Shown here: positions 26,586 through 36,663 of the stretch, piece by piece
How the letters are laid out: each line of letters starts with the position of its first letter
Numbering within the stretch: position 1 is the first letter of the stretch
NCBI GenBank assembly: GCA_963793785.1
Contig: CAWCBH010000003.1
Span: 2,217,949 to 2,281,948, forward strand
Direction: 5' to 3'
Source of the DNA: CAWCBH01 sp963793785
Lineage (GTDB): Bacteria > Actinomycetota > Thermoleophilia > Solirubrobacterales > 70-9
DNA: 64,000 nt
Position numbers and translations under genes: made by a program
Notes under the pieces: generated by a model
What the model was told of the DNA's origin: nothing
Database searches by the model: none
What the model saw: the letters and a program-made list of their open reading frames with translations, nothing else

Positions 26586-27278
26586 TCAGAAGATGTAGTT
26601 CCGCAGCTTCGGTGGCTCGAGAACCGTGACCCGGCCGCGCCCGCAGCGCACCACCCCGGCGCGCTCGAGCTCGGCCAGGAAACGGCTGACGCTCTCCCGC
26701 GAGGTCCCCGCCAGCTGCGCGAGGTCCGCCTGGTTCATGCGTATCGTCACCCCACCGCCGTCGCCGGCCGGCGATTCGTCGGCGACCAGTTGTGAGAGAA
26801 CGCCCGCGACGCGGCTGGGCACGGTCTGAAACGACTGCCGCGAGATCCGCTCGTTGGCCATCCGCAGTCGCCGCACCAGCGCCGCCACGAGCTTGACGGT
26901 GATCTCGGGGTTGCGGCCCAGCAGCGCCCGCACGTCGCCGGCCGGCAGCGCCAACAGCTCACCGTCGCCGAGCGCCTCGACGCTGGCCGAGCGAACCTCG
27001 CCGTCGAGCATCGCCAGCTCGCCGAAGATGTCGCCCCGGTCGAGGGTCGCGAGCGTGATCGCCCGCCCGTCGGAGTGCTCGCGGGTGACCCGAAAGGTGC
27101 CGCTGCGGACGATGTAGCAGGCATCGGAGCGATCGCCCTCCATGAAGACCCGGGTGCCGCCCGGAAACGAGCGCGGCACTGCAACGCGGGAGAAGCGCTC
27201 CAGCTCATCCGCACCGAGCTCGGAGAACAGGGGAACCCGCCTCAGCAGCTCGACGGCGCTCTCCTCTGCAGCCGCCAT
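26586..27278 (-). CDS. Crp/Fnr family transcriptional regulator
   Basis: 230 residues. The N-terminal cyclic-nucleotide-binding fold (FPGGTRVFMEGDRSDACYIV, then GDIFGELAML with the cNMP phosphate-binding cassette Gly-Glu, RSASVEALGD) is followed by a winged helix with QADLAQLAGTSRESVSRFLA as the recognition helix region. Binds DNA as a dimer; the effector may be cAMP or another ligand. No Fnr-type cysteine cluster is seen. It reads away from the Nei gene and towards pcm. Confidence 0.92.
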   Translation of the reverse strand: MAAAEESAVELLRRVPLFSELGADELERFSRVAVPRSFPGGTRVFMEGDRSDACYIVRSGTFRVTREHSDGRAITLATLDRGDIFGELAMLDGEVRSASVEALGDGELLALPAGDVRALLGRNPEITVKLVAALVRRLRMANERISRQSFQTVPSRVAGVLSQLVADESPAGDGGGVTIRMNQADLAQLAGTSRESVSRFLAELERAGVVRCGRGRVTVLEPPKLRNYIF

Positions 27279-27298
27279 GGCGCGATTATGACTGCCAA

Positions 27299-27356
27299 GG
27301 CCGGCGCGGTGTTAGCGCCGGCAGAGGCTGGTCAGGCGCGAAGCGCCGCATTCATT
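27299..27356 (+). repeat. Double-hairpin intergenic repeat, copy C (opposite orientation)
   Basis: Read on the plus strand: GCCGGCGC-GGTGTTA-GCGCCGGC, the linker AGAGGCTGGTCA identical to copy A, then GGCGC-GAA-GCGCC and the tail GCATTCATT. It lies between the Crp/Fnr gene start and the Nei gene end, 7-8 kb from the groEL copies. Confidence 0.8.
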
Positions 27357-27378
27357 CCTACCCGCCGGGTGCGGCGCC

Positions 27379-27440
27379 CCGATCTGTGTCCCGATGCTCT
27401 CGCTCAGCGGGACAAACCGGACACAGTTCGCGAGTTGGCC
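27379..27440. repeat. 62-base intergenic inverted repeat, copy 1
   Basis: Starts CCGATCTGTGTCCCG and ends GGACACAGTTCGCGAGTTGGCC. The inner ends TGTGTCC and GGACACA pair. The same ends at the same 62-base length occur at 35002-35063, while the middle differs. It ends exactly at the Nei stop codon. Confidence 0.7.
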
Positions 27441-28202
27441 TCAGGCCTGGCAGCGGGGGCACCAGTAGGTCGTGCGGTTGGCGTCTCCCTGGCCCTTGGA
27501 GCGGATCGCACCGCCACAGGACCGGCAGGCCTGCCCGGCGCGCCTGTAGACGGTCCGCGGTTGGCGGCCGCTGCGGACCGCGGCCTCCATCAGGCCGCGG
27601 GTGGCGAGCAAGACCTCCGCCAAGCGCCGGTCATCGAGATCGCCGAGCGGCGTCCAGGGATCGACGCGGGCCGCGAAGCAGCCCTCGCTCTTGAAGATGT
27701 TGCCGATCCCGGCGACCAGGGACTGATCGAGCAGGACCTCGCCGATCTGACGTTGTGGGGAGCCGCCGCGTAGCGACGCCAGCGCCGCCTCAGGATCGAA
27801 GTCCGCGGCGAGGATGTCGGGGCCCAGCCGGGCGAGGACCGGGTCCCGTACGACCTGCTCGGCCCGCAGCACCCGCAGGGTCGGGCCGCCCCACTGCACG
27901 GCCTCGCTCTCGGCACCGCTCAGCACCGCCCAGGCCGACCCCGGCGCCCGGCGCCAGCGGGCGCCGGCCCGATAGACGTGCCAGGAGCCGCTCATTCCCA
28001 GATGGCTGTGCAGGACGAGGTCTCCGAAGTCGAGCAACAGGTGCTTGCCCCGCGAGTGCGCTGCAGTCAGAACCCGTCCGTCGAGGCGTGTGACCCCCGT
28101 CGCACGCCCCCGCGGGTGGGGCGCCCGGACCCGCACTCGCTCTCCCCCGAGCGCCGCCTCGATCCGCCCGGCGGCCCGCAGGATCGTGTCGCCCTCCGCC
28201 AA
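27441..28202 (-). CDS. nei: Fpg/Nei family DNA glycosylase (endonuclease VIII type)
   Basis: 253 residues. N-terminal AEGDTILRAAGRI, then SRGKHLLLDFGDLVLHSHLGMSGSWHVY, a helix-two-turn-helix GEVLLDQSLVAGIGNIFKSE, and the C-terminal zinc finger CRSCGG...CPRC. Removes oxidised pyrimidines and nicks the strand. The start must be the TTG at 28202, because a TAG stop lies immediately before it. The catalytic residue after Met is Ala (GCG) where the family has Pro. Glu3 is kept. This could be a base error or a real change. Confidence 0.88.
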   Translation of the reverse strand: MAEGDTILRAAGRIEAALGGERVRVRAPHPRGRATGVTRLDGRVLTAAHSRGKHLLLDFGDLVLHSHLGMSGSWHVYRAGARWRRAPGSAWAVLSGAESEAVQWGGPTLRVLRAEQVVRDPVLARLGPDILAADFDPEAALASLRGGSPQRQIGEVLLDQSLVAGIGNIFKSEGCFAARVDPWTPLGDLDDRRLAEVLLATRGLMEAAVRSGRQPRTVYRRAGQACRSCGGAIRSKGQGDANRTTYWCPRCQA

Positions 28203-28246
28203 CTAGGCGGGAATGGCAGAGCTTGGGCCGCCGAGCCAGCGCATCG

Positions 28247-28573
28247 CTATGCGCCGGGAGCTCGGTATTGGATCTGGTCGGCCTTGCGCAGGGCATCCAT
28301 CGTTTCGTCGACGGTGAGGAGAACTGTCGTCTCGAGCGAGCTGAGCGCTCCCCCGCCGCTGAGCGCCAAGGCAACCGCGGCCATCGACACGTTGTCGGGG
28401 GCCTCCCACAGCGTGTAGCCGTCGTGGGTCCCAAAGCCGTACCAGAACCCGTGCAGCTTCCCGCCGACCGACTCGATGTATGACTGCGCAGCCTCTCGGC
28501 GATCCTCCGGATTGCCGATCATCTTGGCCCAGGTCTCCGCCGTGTAGCTGAATCTCGATAGATAAAGCGGCAT
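28247..28573 (-). CDS. GYD domain protein
   Basis: 108 residues, a ferredoxin-like dimeric fold. Starts MPLYLSRFSYTAETWAKM, with the GYD-like motif GTHDGYTLWEAPDN and VALALSGGGALSSLET. Members of this family are small cytosolic proteins of unknown function. The ATG at 28573 has a GGAG motif upstream. The Lhr helicase gene is just upstream on the same strand. Confidence 0.86.
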   Translation of the reverse strand: MPLYLSRFSYTAETWAKMIGNPEDRREAAQSYIESVGGKLHGFWYGFGTHDGYTLWEAPDNVSMAAVALALSGGGALSSLETTVLLTVDETMDALRKADQIQYRAPGA

Positions 28574-28603
28574 CGCCTCTCCTTGGTTTGTCTTTCGGAA
28601 CGA

Positions 28604-31600
28604 TCAGCCGGCGGCGGTCAGCTTGCGAGGACCGCGGCTGAAACCGGCGGCGATCAGGGTCTCTTCGTACCCGGAGCCGATCACGGCCTCGCCGTCGACC
28701 TTCTCGATCCCGAGCTTCGGCAGCCTGCCTTCGGCGACCGCCTCGGCAAGAGCCGACATCGCCTCGGCGAGCTGGGCCTGGTCGAGCTCGGCGAGCCGCA
28801 GCAGGCCCCGGCCCCCTCGCTCGACGTAGACCAGCGGCTCGCCGTCGCGCAGCAGCAGGTGAGCGCCCGGGGCCCGGGCGGGACGCCGGCCCCCGTCGAG
28901 CTTCGGCCACGGCAGCGAGGCGCCGTAGGGGTTGGCCGGGTCGGTGGCGGCCAGCAGCAGGTGCGTTCCGTCCTCGGCTGGGAGCGAGCGAAGCCGCTCC
29001 ACCGCCCCGGGGAGCGCGAACTGCGCGCCGCCGAGGCCCTCGACGAAGTAGCCGCGACGGGCGGTCCCGAGCAACTCCAGGTTGCCGAGCTCCGGATAGA
29101 GGGTGGAGAAGCCGCCGGGGACCCCCTCGGCGAGGACCGTCTCGCGGGTGACGATGCCGTAACGCTCCAGCATCAGCTCCGCCTGGGCGCGCAGCCGCGG
29201 ACCGGCCGCCGGCGCGTCGCCGAACAGCCCGGCAGTCAGCGACCAGCGCCCCTGCACGGCCGCGCCCGCCGGCCGCCGGCGCGCGAACCGCCTCCCGCGC
29301 CGCTCCGAGGACGAGACCGCCCGCAACCGCGGTGCCCGCAGCGGCGCGAATGCGTCGTTGGTGACCTCGCCGGCCCAGGCGAGGTCCCAGAGCGCCGTGT
29401 GCAGCTCCTCGGTGCCGAGATCGCCGAGGTCGGCGACGAGGTCGAGCCAGAAGCTCGGACCGGCGCCGAGTCGCTCGCGGATCGCGTCGTGGACCTCGCC
29501 CTCGGGAGAATCGAGCTTGGCGTTCGCCGGCGGCGGGCCGGCGAGCCGGACGTCCTCGCGGAAGTAGAGCGCGACCCGGCCGTCGGTGCGCCCCAGCGCG
29601 CCGGCGCCGATCCAGACCACCTCGCCGCTGGTGCAGAGCTCGTCCAGCCAGGCCTGGCTGTAGGCGCCGAGGCGCCGCGGCAGCACGTCGTGCTCCCAGA
29701 CCTTCGGGGTCAGCGACACCCCCTGCAGAGGCACGAGCGCCTCGCGCAGGCGATCCGGACCGGCGCCGGCACGCCGGTAGGCGTCGACGTTCTGCCAGCT
29801 GGGCAAGAAGCGGGCAAGCTGGCGCCGATCGGCGGGCTCGACCTCGCGCCGCAGGTGGGCGAGGCTGGCGCGCCGCACGCGGCGCAGCACGTCGGTGTCG
29901 CACCACTCGCGCTCGGTCCCGCCGGGGAGCAGCTCGCCCCGCACCAGGTTGCCGCCGCGCTCGGCCTCCCGCAGCGCCGGGGTCGGGTCGACGCCGTAGC
30001 GAGCGGCGAGCTGGCCGGTCGGAAACGGGCCGTGGGTGCGGGCGTAGCGGCGGACGACCGAGCCGAGCGCGTCGTCGTTCTCGTCGAGGAAGCTGTCCGG
30101 GCAGACCGGCCGGCGGCGGGACGCCGAGCGCGTCGCGGTAGAGGCCGGCGTCCTCGGCGGCGATGAAGCGCTCCTCGCCGTTGACGCGGACCTGCACCGC
30201 TCGTCGCTCGGCGATCAGCTTCTCCAGCATCGAGTCGGCCGAGTAGCCCTCCTGGACTCGCTCCTGGGCTTCGGCGGCGGTCAGGTCGCCGACGTTTCGG
30301 AGCACCTGTTGCAGCGCGTCGCGGTCGCGGGCCCGGCCGGCTTCGGTGCGGTGCTGGAGCTGCGCCTCGACCTCCGCCAGCGCCTCCGGATCGATCAGCT
30401 CGCGCAGCTCCTCCTGGCCGAGCAGCTCCCGCAGCAGCTCGCGGTCCAGGGCCAGCGCCGCCGCCCGGCGCTCGGCGTTCGGCGTGTCGCCCTCGTACAT
30501 GTAGGTCGCGACGTAGTCGAACAGCAGCGAGGAGGCGAACGGGGAGGCGGTCTGGGTCTCGACCTCGACCAGGGTCAGCCGCCGCGAGTGCAGGTCGGCG
30601 AGCAGCGCCGCCAGCGAGGGCAGGTCGAGGACGTCGCGCAGGCACTCGCGGTAGGTCTCGAGGATGACCGGGAAGCGGGGGAAGTCCTTGGCGACCTCGA
30701 GCAGGCTCTGCGACTTCAGGCGCTGCTGCCACAGCGGTGTCCGCTTGCCTGGATAGGCACGCGGGATCAGCAGCGATCGGGCGGCGTTCTCCCGGAACCG
30801 AGCGCCGAACAGCGCCGATCCCGACAGCTCGGCGACGACCAGGTCCTCCAGCTCGTCGGGTTCGATCAGCATCAGGTCGGCCGGCGGGGCCTCGTCGGCA
30901 TCGGGAAGGTGGACGACGATGCCGTCGTCGGACCAGATCGCGTCGACCTCCAGGTCGCGCTCGGCGCGGATCTTCTGCGAGAGCGCCAGGCCCCAGGCCG
31001 CGTGGACCCGGCCGCCGTAGGGCGAGAGGACGCAGACCCGCCAGTCTCCGATCTCGTCCCGGAAGCGCTCGACGACGATCGTCTCGTCGGAGGGGACGAC
31101 GCGGGTCGCCGCCTGTTGCTCCTGCAGATAGGCGACGAGGTTGGCAGCCGCCCGGCGGTCGAGGTCGTACTCGCCCGCCAGCACCTCCGGGTCGGCGGCT
31201 ACGGCCTCGCGGGCGAAGGCGCCGATCGCCTTGCCGAGCTCGGCCGGGCGCCCGATTCCGTCACCGCGCCAGAACGGGACCGCGCCGGGGACCCCCGGGG
31301 CGGGGGTGACGATCACCCGGTCGCGGGTGATGTCCTCGATCCGCCAGGTCGAGGCGCCGAGCAGGAACGTCTGCCCCGGCCGTGCCTCGTAGACCATCTC
31401 CTCGTCGAGCTCGCCGACCCGGCGCCCGTCGGGGAGGTGGACCCCGTAGAGGCCGCGATCGGGGATCGTGCCGGCGTTGGTGACCGCCAGCTGGCGGGCG
31501 CCCTTGCGGCCGTGGATCGTGCCGCCGGTCCGGTCCCAGACGATCCGCGGCCGCAGCTCCGCGAAGCGGTCCGAGGGGTAGCGGCCGTCGAGCATGTCGA

Positions 31601-33205
31601 GCACGTTCTCGAGCTGCTCGCGCGAGAGATCCGAGAACGGCTCGGTGGCGGTGACCAGGCGCTCGACCTCGTCGACCTCCCACTCGTCGAGCGCCGCCAT
31701 CGAGACGAGGTGCTGGGCGAGCACGTCGAGGGGGTTCTGGGGGATCACCGTCTCCTCGATCTCCCCCTCGCGCATCCGCCGCGCGACCACCGCGCACTCC
31801 AGCAGGTCGGCGCGGAACTTCGGGAACACGCGGCCCTTGGAGACCTCGCCGAGGCCGTGGCCGGCGCGGCCGATCCGCTGCAGCCCGCGGGTCACCGACT
31901 TCGGCGACTCGACCTGGATGACGAGGTCGACCGCGCCCATGTCGATCCCCAGCTCCAGCGACGAGGTCGCGACCAGGCAGGGCAGCTTGCCCGACTTCAG
32001 CAGCTCCTCGACGTTGGAGCGCTCCTCGTGCGACAACGAGCCGTGGTGGGCGCGGGCGATCTCGACGAGGTCGCCATCCGCTTGACCCAGGTCGTGATTT
32101 CCCGCATGTTCAGTGGCGGGGAGCTCCTGCCCGGCCTCCTCGTTCGCCATCTCGTTGAGGCGCTTGGCGAGGCGTTCGGCGCCGCGGCGGTTGTTGACGA
32201 AGACGATCGTCGAGGTGTGCTCGCGGACCAGCTTCAGCAGCTCCGGGTAGATCGCGGGCCAGATCGATCGAGGGTTCGACTGCGGATCGAAGTTCGGGTC
32301 GGGGTCGATGCGGTCGCCAGAACGGACTTCATGCACTTCGCCGGCGGGTCCGTCGCGGATCGGTTCCGCCGCCCCTGGACGCGGGGCGAGTCGCCCGTCC
32401 GATCGATCCTCGGGCGCGAGTCGCGCGCCGAGGCCACGCAGCGGTTCTGATGGTCGGGTCGGTCATGTCCTCCATCGGGACCACGATCTGCAGATCCAGT
32501 TCCTTGGTCCGGCCGGCGTCGACGATCCGGCACTCGCGGTGGGGGCCGACGAGGAACTTGGCGATCCGGTCGAGGGGGCGCTGAGTCGCGGAAAGGCCGA
32601 TCCGCTGCGGAGCCTGGCCGTCGCTCGCTCCGTTCTTCACGCACGAGGTCCTCCAGTCGCTCCAGCGTCAGCGCGAGGTGGGAGCCGCGCTTGGACTGGG
32701 CCACGGCGTGGATCTCGTCGACGATCACAGCCTCGGCGGTGGCGAGGATCTCCCGCGCCCCCGAGGAGAGCATCAGGTAGAGCGATTCCGGCGTCGTGAT
32801 GAGGATGTCGGGCGGCGTCCTGCGCATCGCCTGCCGCTCCTTCTGAGGGGTGTCGCCGGTTCGCAGGCCGACCGAGATCTCGGCGCCGACCCCGCGCAGC
32901 GGCGCCCGCAGGTTGCGCTCGATGTCGTAGGAGAGCGCCTTCAGCGGCGAGACGTAGACGATCCGCACCCCCGGGGTGCGCTGGGGCTCGCGGGAGAGGC
33001 GGTCGATCCCCCACAGGAAGCTCGCCAGCGTCTTCCCGGAGCCGGTCGGGGCGCAGATCAGCGTGTTCTCGCCGCTCGAGATCGCTGCCCAGCCGCCCGA
33101 CTGCGCAGGCGTCGGGCCTTCGAACGATGCCTCGAACCAGCGCCGCACCGGCTCGCTGAACGGCGTCAGGGGTGATTCGGCGGTTGCCTCAGCTTGGGTG
33201 GCCAA
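28604..33205 (-). CDS. lhr: Lhr-type ATP-dependent DNA helicase (DEAD/DEAH), frameshifted
   Basis: About 1,530 residues. Start MATQAEATAESPLTPF at 33205. Walker A APTGSGKTLASFLWG, then YVSPLKALSYDIERNL, TTPESLYLML, DEIH in VDEIHAVAQSKRGSH, LSATQRPLDRIAKFLVG, and motif V/VI VESPKSVTRGLQRIGRAGH. The Lhr winged-helix core follows, with a C-terminal domain ending GFSRGPRKLTAAG. Jumps occur near 32640, 32450 and 30115; all other parts are continuous. A 40-residue stretch around 32340-32450 (APEDRSDGRLAPRPGAAEP) is an unusual insert between the two RecA domains. Functions in DNA repair in related bacteria. The GYD and Nei genes lie downstream on the same strand. Confidence 0.93.
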
Positions 33206-33418
33206 CCCGTCAATGTTACGGATCGTCTTCGGGACGGCGTCGTCGATCTGTCCACGAACTTCGCGCGATGGACGCCTGAGCGCCCGGCGTCACCGCTCCG
33301 CAGGGCCTCTGCCGGTGTTATTGACCGAGCAGACTGGGAATCTGAAGCGTTGATCGATCCTTTAGGTTTCGACATCAAGCTTCGAAGCAGAAGGACCGGC
33401 AACGCCGATCCGGGGGCC

Positions 33419-34948
33419 ATGGAAAGACGAGTCACAGCCAGCAGGGCGACGATCGAGGCTCCTCCGGAGACGACGCGGCCGAAGCTGCCGCCGACCGGGG
33501 GGCCCGATCCTGGCCGCTCCGACCCCGATCCCCGCGATCCGCAGGAGCGGCGCAAGCTGGAGTTGAAGGGCGCCGCCGGGGCGCGCCGGCGCGGGGCGTT
33601 CCTGCGCCGCCTTCTCGCGCTCGGCGACTGGATCGCGCTGATGATCGCACTGGGGATCGCCTCGATCTCGGCGATCGGCTCCGAGACGCTGCTCTGGGCG
33701 GCGATCCTCAGTCCGGCCTGGATCCTGGTCATGAAGCTGCACGGCCTCTACGACCACGATCACCGCCGCATCCGCCACAGCACCCTGGACGAGATCCCGG
33801 TGCTGATCTCCGCCTCGGCGCTGGGGACGCTGACGCTGGTCGGGCTGCTGGCGCTCAGCTCGGCGCCCTCGATGGATGCCTCGGCGGCAATCCTCGTCGC
33901 CGCGGTTACCCTCGCCGGCAGCCTCGTGGCGCGGGCCGGGCTGCGGGCCGGCTGGCACCGATTGACCGGGATGGCGAACGGGATCGTGATCGGCTCGCCG
34001 CAGGCGGTCGAGATGATCGCCCGTCGCGTCGCGATCCATCCCGAGGCGCGGCTGCGGCTGGTGGGATACGTCGGCCCGGATCCCAACGGCTCCGCTCCGA
34101 CCCTGCCCCGGCTCGGCGCAATCTCGGAGATCCCCGAGATCGCCCGAGACCACGAGGTCGAGCGGGTGGTCGTCGCCGAGGACGACATGAGCGACGCCCA
34201 GGCGGAGAGGATGATCCGCGACTGCAAGGTCGCCGGTCTCGCGCTGACCATCCTGCCCCGCCACCACCGCCTGCTCGGGCTCGGGGTGGAGCTGAACCGT
34301 CTGGCCGAGCTGCCGGTGCTGGACTTCCGCTTCGCCGACCCGCCTCGCTCGACGATGTTGCTGAAGCGGTCGATGGACTTCGCGATCGCCGGCGCGCTGC
34401 TGATCCTGCTGTCGCCGGTCTTCCTGGTCATCTCGGCGCTGATCCTGCTCGACTCCGGCTCGCCGATCCTCTTCCGGCAGGCACGAGCGGGGAAGCGCGG
34501 CCGGCCGTTCATGATGCTGAAGTTCCGCACCATGGTCTCCGACGCGGAGACGATGCTCGGGGACCTCGTCGACCTCGACCGGCTCGACGAGCCGGCGTTC
34601 AAGATCCCCAACGACCCGCGGGTGACCCGGGTCGGGCGCCATCTTCGCCGCCTCAGCCTCGACGAGCTCCCGCAGCTGCTCAACGTCGTGCGGGGGGAGA
34701 TGTCGCTGGTCGGGCCGCGCCCCGAGGAGGAGGCCGTCGTCGCGCTCTACGACGAGCGGCAGCGCTCCCGCCTCTCGATCAAGCCGGGTCTCACCGGGCC
34801 GATGCAGATCTACGGGCGCGGAGACCTGACCTTCGAAGAGCGCCTGGCGCTGGAGCGCGACTACCTCGACAACCTCACATTCTCCGGCGACCTCTCGATC
34901 CTGATCCGCACGCCGCTGGCAATCATCCGCGGCGACGGCGCCTACTAG
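33419..34948 (+). CDS. Polyprenyl glycosylphosphotransferase (exopolysaccharide initiation)
   Basis: About 509 residues from the ATG at 33419; the frame is open further upstream, but this ATG starts a plausible N-terminus. After a Pro-rich cytosolic part, a membrane region begins near DWIALMIALGIASISA, then a CoA-binding-like domain (GIVIGSPQAVEMIARR), and the catalytic PssY/WcaJ-type domain: KRSMDFAIAGALLIL, LKFRTMVSDAE, RVTRVGRHLRRLSLDELPQL, LVGPRPEEE and KPGLTGPMQIYGRGDLTFEE. Transfers a sugar phosphate to undecaprenyl phosphate to begin glycan synthesis. Divergent from lhr, with rml genes just downstream on the other strand. The 213-base gap to lhr is AT-rich for this DNA and could hold divergent promoters, but no certain boxes are seen. 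Confidence 0.92.
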   Translation: MERRVTASRATIEAPPETTRPKLPPTGGPDPGRSDPDPRDPQERRKLELKGAAGARRRGAFLRRLLALGDWIALMIALGIASISAIGSETLLWAAILSPAWILVMKLHGLYDHDHRRIRHSTLDEIPVLISASALGTLTLVGLLALSSAPSMDASAAILVAAVTLAGSLVARAGLRAGWHRLTGMANGIVIGSPQAVEMIARRVAIHPEARLRLVGYVGPDPNGSAPTLPRLGAISEIPEIARDHEVERVVVAEDDMSDAQAERMIRDCKVAGLALTILPRHHRLLGLGVELNRLAELPVLDFRFADPPRSTMLLKRSMDFAIAGALLILLSPVFLVISALILLDSGSPILFRQARAGKRGRPFMMLKFRTMVSDAETMLGDLVDLDRLDEPAFKIPNDPRVTRVGRHLRRLSLDELPQLLNVVRGEMSLVGPRPEEEAVVALYDERQRSRLSIKPGLTGPMQIYGRGDLTFEERLALERDYLDNLTFSGDLSILIRTPLAIIRGDGAY

Positions 34949-35001
34949 ACCGGGCTCAGAAAAGAAGCATGTAGAGGCGAGCGTTCGGTCGCGCCGCCGA
35001 G

Positions 35002-35063
35002 CCGATCTGTGTCCCGTAGACGGCCCATAGCGACGGTAACGGGACACAGTTCGCGAGTCGGCC
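35002..35063. repeat. 62-base intergenic inverted repeat, copy 2
   Basis: Starts CCGATCTGTGTCCCGT and ends ACGGGACACAGTTCGCGAGT followed by CGGCC. The ends TGTGTCCCGT and ACGGGACACA pair perfectly over 10 bp. Lies between the convergent glycosylphosphotransferase and rmlC genes. Matches copy 1 at 27379-27440 at both ends. Confidence 0.75.
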
Positions 35064-35105
35064 GGGACTCTGCCCCTACAAGCCTTTATCCGACGCCGGC
35101 ACGCC

Positions 35106-35654
35106 CTACCAGGGCAGGTCGTCGGCGATCTCGGCCAGGCGCGGGGCCGAGCGGTCGCGGTCGGACACCAGCGGCTCGGCAACCGGCCACTCGACTCCAA
35201 CCTCGGGGTCGTCCCAGGCGATTCCGGCTTCGGTCGCCGGGTCGTAGACGCTGGAGAGCAGGTAGGAGACGTCGGCCTCCTCGCTGAGGACGCAGAAGCC
35301 GTGGCCGAAGCCGGCCGGCACGTAGAGCTGGCGATGGCGCTCGTCGTCGAGCTCGTATCCCTCCCACTCGCCGAAGGTCGCCGAATCGCTCCGCAGGTCG
35401 ACGGCGACGTCGAAGATCCTGCCGCGCGGGCAGCGGACCAGCTTCGCCTGCCCGGGGTCGGTCTGAAAGTGGATTCCGCGCAGCGTGCCCGCCACCGAGC
35501 GCGACTGGTTGTGCTGGACGAAGGGTCCCTCGACCCCGAACGCCGCCCACTCCTCGGCGCGAAAGGTCTCGACGAGGAATCCTCGCGCGTCTCCGTGCAC
35601 CTCGGGCTCGAGCAGGACGAGGCCGTCGAGCCGGGTCGGCAGCCGCCGCGCCAT
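35106..35654 (-). CDS. rmlC: dTDP-4-dehydrorhamnose 3,5-epimerase
   Basis: 182 residues. RmlC cupin with LEPEVHGDARGFLVETF, VQHNQSRSVAGTLRGIHFQ (catalytic His), VRCPRGRIFDVAVDLR and YVPAGFGHGFCVLSEEADV. Third step to dTDP-L-rhamnose. Start ATG overlaps the rmlB stop (TGATG). Last gene of the minus-strand run rmlA-rmlD-rmlB-rmlC. Confidence 0.95.
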   Translation of the reverse strand: MARRLPTRLDGLVLLEPEVHGDARGFLVETFRAEEWAAFGVEGPFVQHNQSRSVAGTLRGIHFQTDPGQAKLVRCPRGRIFDVAVDLRSDSATFGEWEGYELDDERHRQLYVPAGFGHGFCVLSEEADVSYLLSSVYDPATEAGIAWDDPEVGVEWPVAEPLVSDRDRSAPRLAEIADDLPW

Positions 35655-36653
35655 CAGCCCAGCTCCCTTCCGTAGCGGCGCCGGTAGTAATCGCGGTACT
35701 CGCCGGAGCGAAGCGGCTCCCACCAGTCGGCGTTGTCGCGATACCAGGCCACGGTCCGCTCGATCCCGTCCGCGAAGCCGACCTCGGCCTTCCATCCCAG
35801 CCCCTCGACCTTGTCGGAGGCCAGCGAGTAGCGGCGGTCGTGGCCGAGGCGGTCGGCTACGTAGGTAGATCAGCGACTCCTCGGCCGCGGCCAGCTCGAG
35901 GATCCTTCGCACCACCTCGATGTTCGAAAGCTCGTCCGGGCCGCCGACGTTGTAGGCCTCTCCGGCCTCGCCGCGCTCCAGGACCAGGTCGATCGCGGCG
36001 CAGAAGTCGCCGACGTGCAGCCAGTTGCGGACCTGGGCGCCGTCGCCGTAGACCGGCACCGGGTCGCCGTGCAGGGCGTTGAGGATCACCAGCGGGATCA
36101 GCTTCTCCGGGTACTGGCGGGGGCCGTAGTTGTTCGAGGCCCGCACGATCAGGCAGTCGGCGCCGTAGGTGCGCTGGAAGGCGGAGACGATCAGGTCCCC
36201 GCCCGCCTTCGAGGCCGAGTAGGGAGAGGAGGGATCCAGCGGCGAGGACTCGGTGAAGCTGCCTTCCTCGATCGAGCCGTAGACCTCGTCGGTGGAGATC
36301 TGCAGGTGGCGGATGCCGGCATCGCGGGCCGCCTCGAGCAGCACGTAGGTGCCGTAGACGTCGGTCTCGATGAACTCCCCGGGCGACTCGATCGAGCGGT
36401 CGACGTGGGACTCGGCGGCGAAGTTGACCACCGCGTCGCACGCCGCCACGGCGGCGCCGACCGCCTCGCGGTCGCCGATGTCGCCGACCACGAGCTCGAG
36501 CCGCTCGTCGTCGGTGCCGGCGAGGTTCTCGCGGCGCCCCGCGTAGGTCAGCTTGTCGAGCACCCGGACGCTGTCGCCCGGGTGCTGCTCGAGCCGGTGG
36601 CGCACGAAGCTCGAGCCGATGAAACCGGCCCCACCGGCGACGAGGAGCCTCAC
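35654..36653 (-). CDS. rmlB: dTDP-glucose 4,6-dehydratase, one frameshift
   Basis: Starts at the GTG at 36653 (VRLLVAGGAGFIGSSFVRH). Shows NFAAESHVDRSI, QISTDEVYGSIEEGSF, PYSASKAGGDLIV with the Tyr-x3-Lys pair, and RASNNYGPRQYPEKLIPL. Near 35865 the frame changes: the expected continuation VADRLGHDRRYSLASDKVEG, then GWKAEVGFADGIERTVAWY, is one frame off. One extra T in ATCTACCTACGT explains it. Second step to dTDP-L-rhamnose. The gene is normal length if the error is ignored. Confidence 0.93.
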
Positions 36654-36663
36654 CTGCGCCCGC

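Noticed and set aside
28203..32336. Single very long protein ending at 28203
   Set aside because: Past about 30115 the reading turns into an Arg/Ala-rich shadow. The Lhr C-terminus continues in another frame and ends at 28604.
30309..32450. 713-codon plus-strand frame over the helicase gene
   Set aside because: It is antisense to the conserved Lhr core and has no motif of its own.
33206..33418. Promoter boxes in the gap between lhr and the glycosylphosphotransferase
   Set aside because: TTGACC and TTGATC occur but without a convincing -10 at the right spacing.
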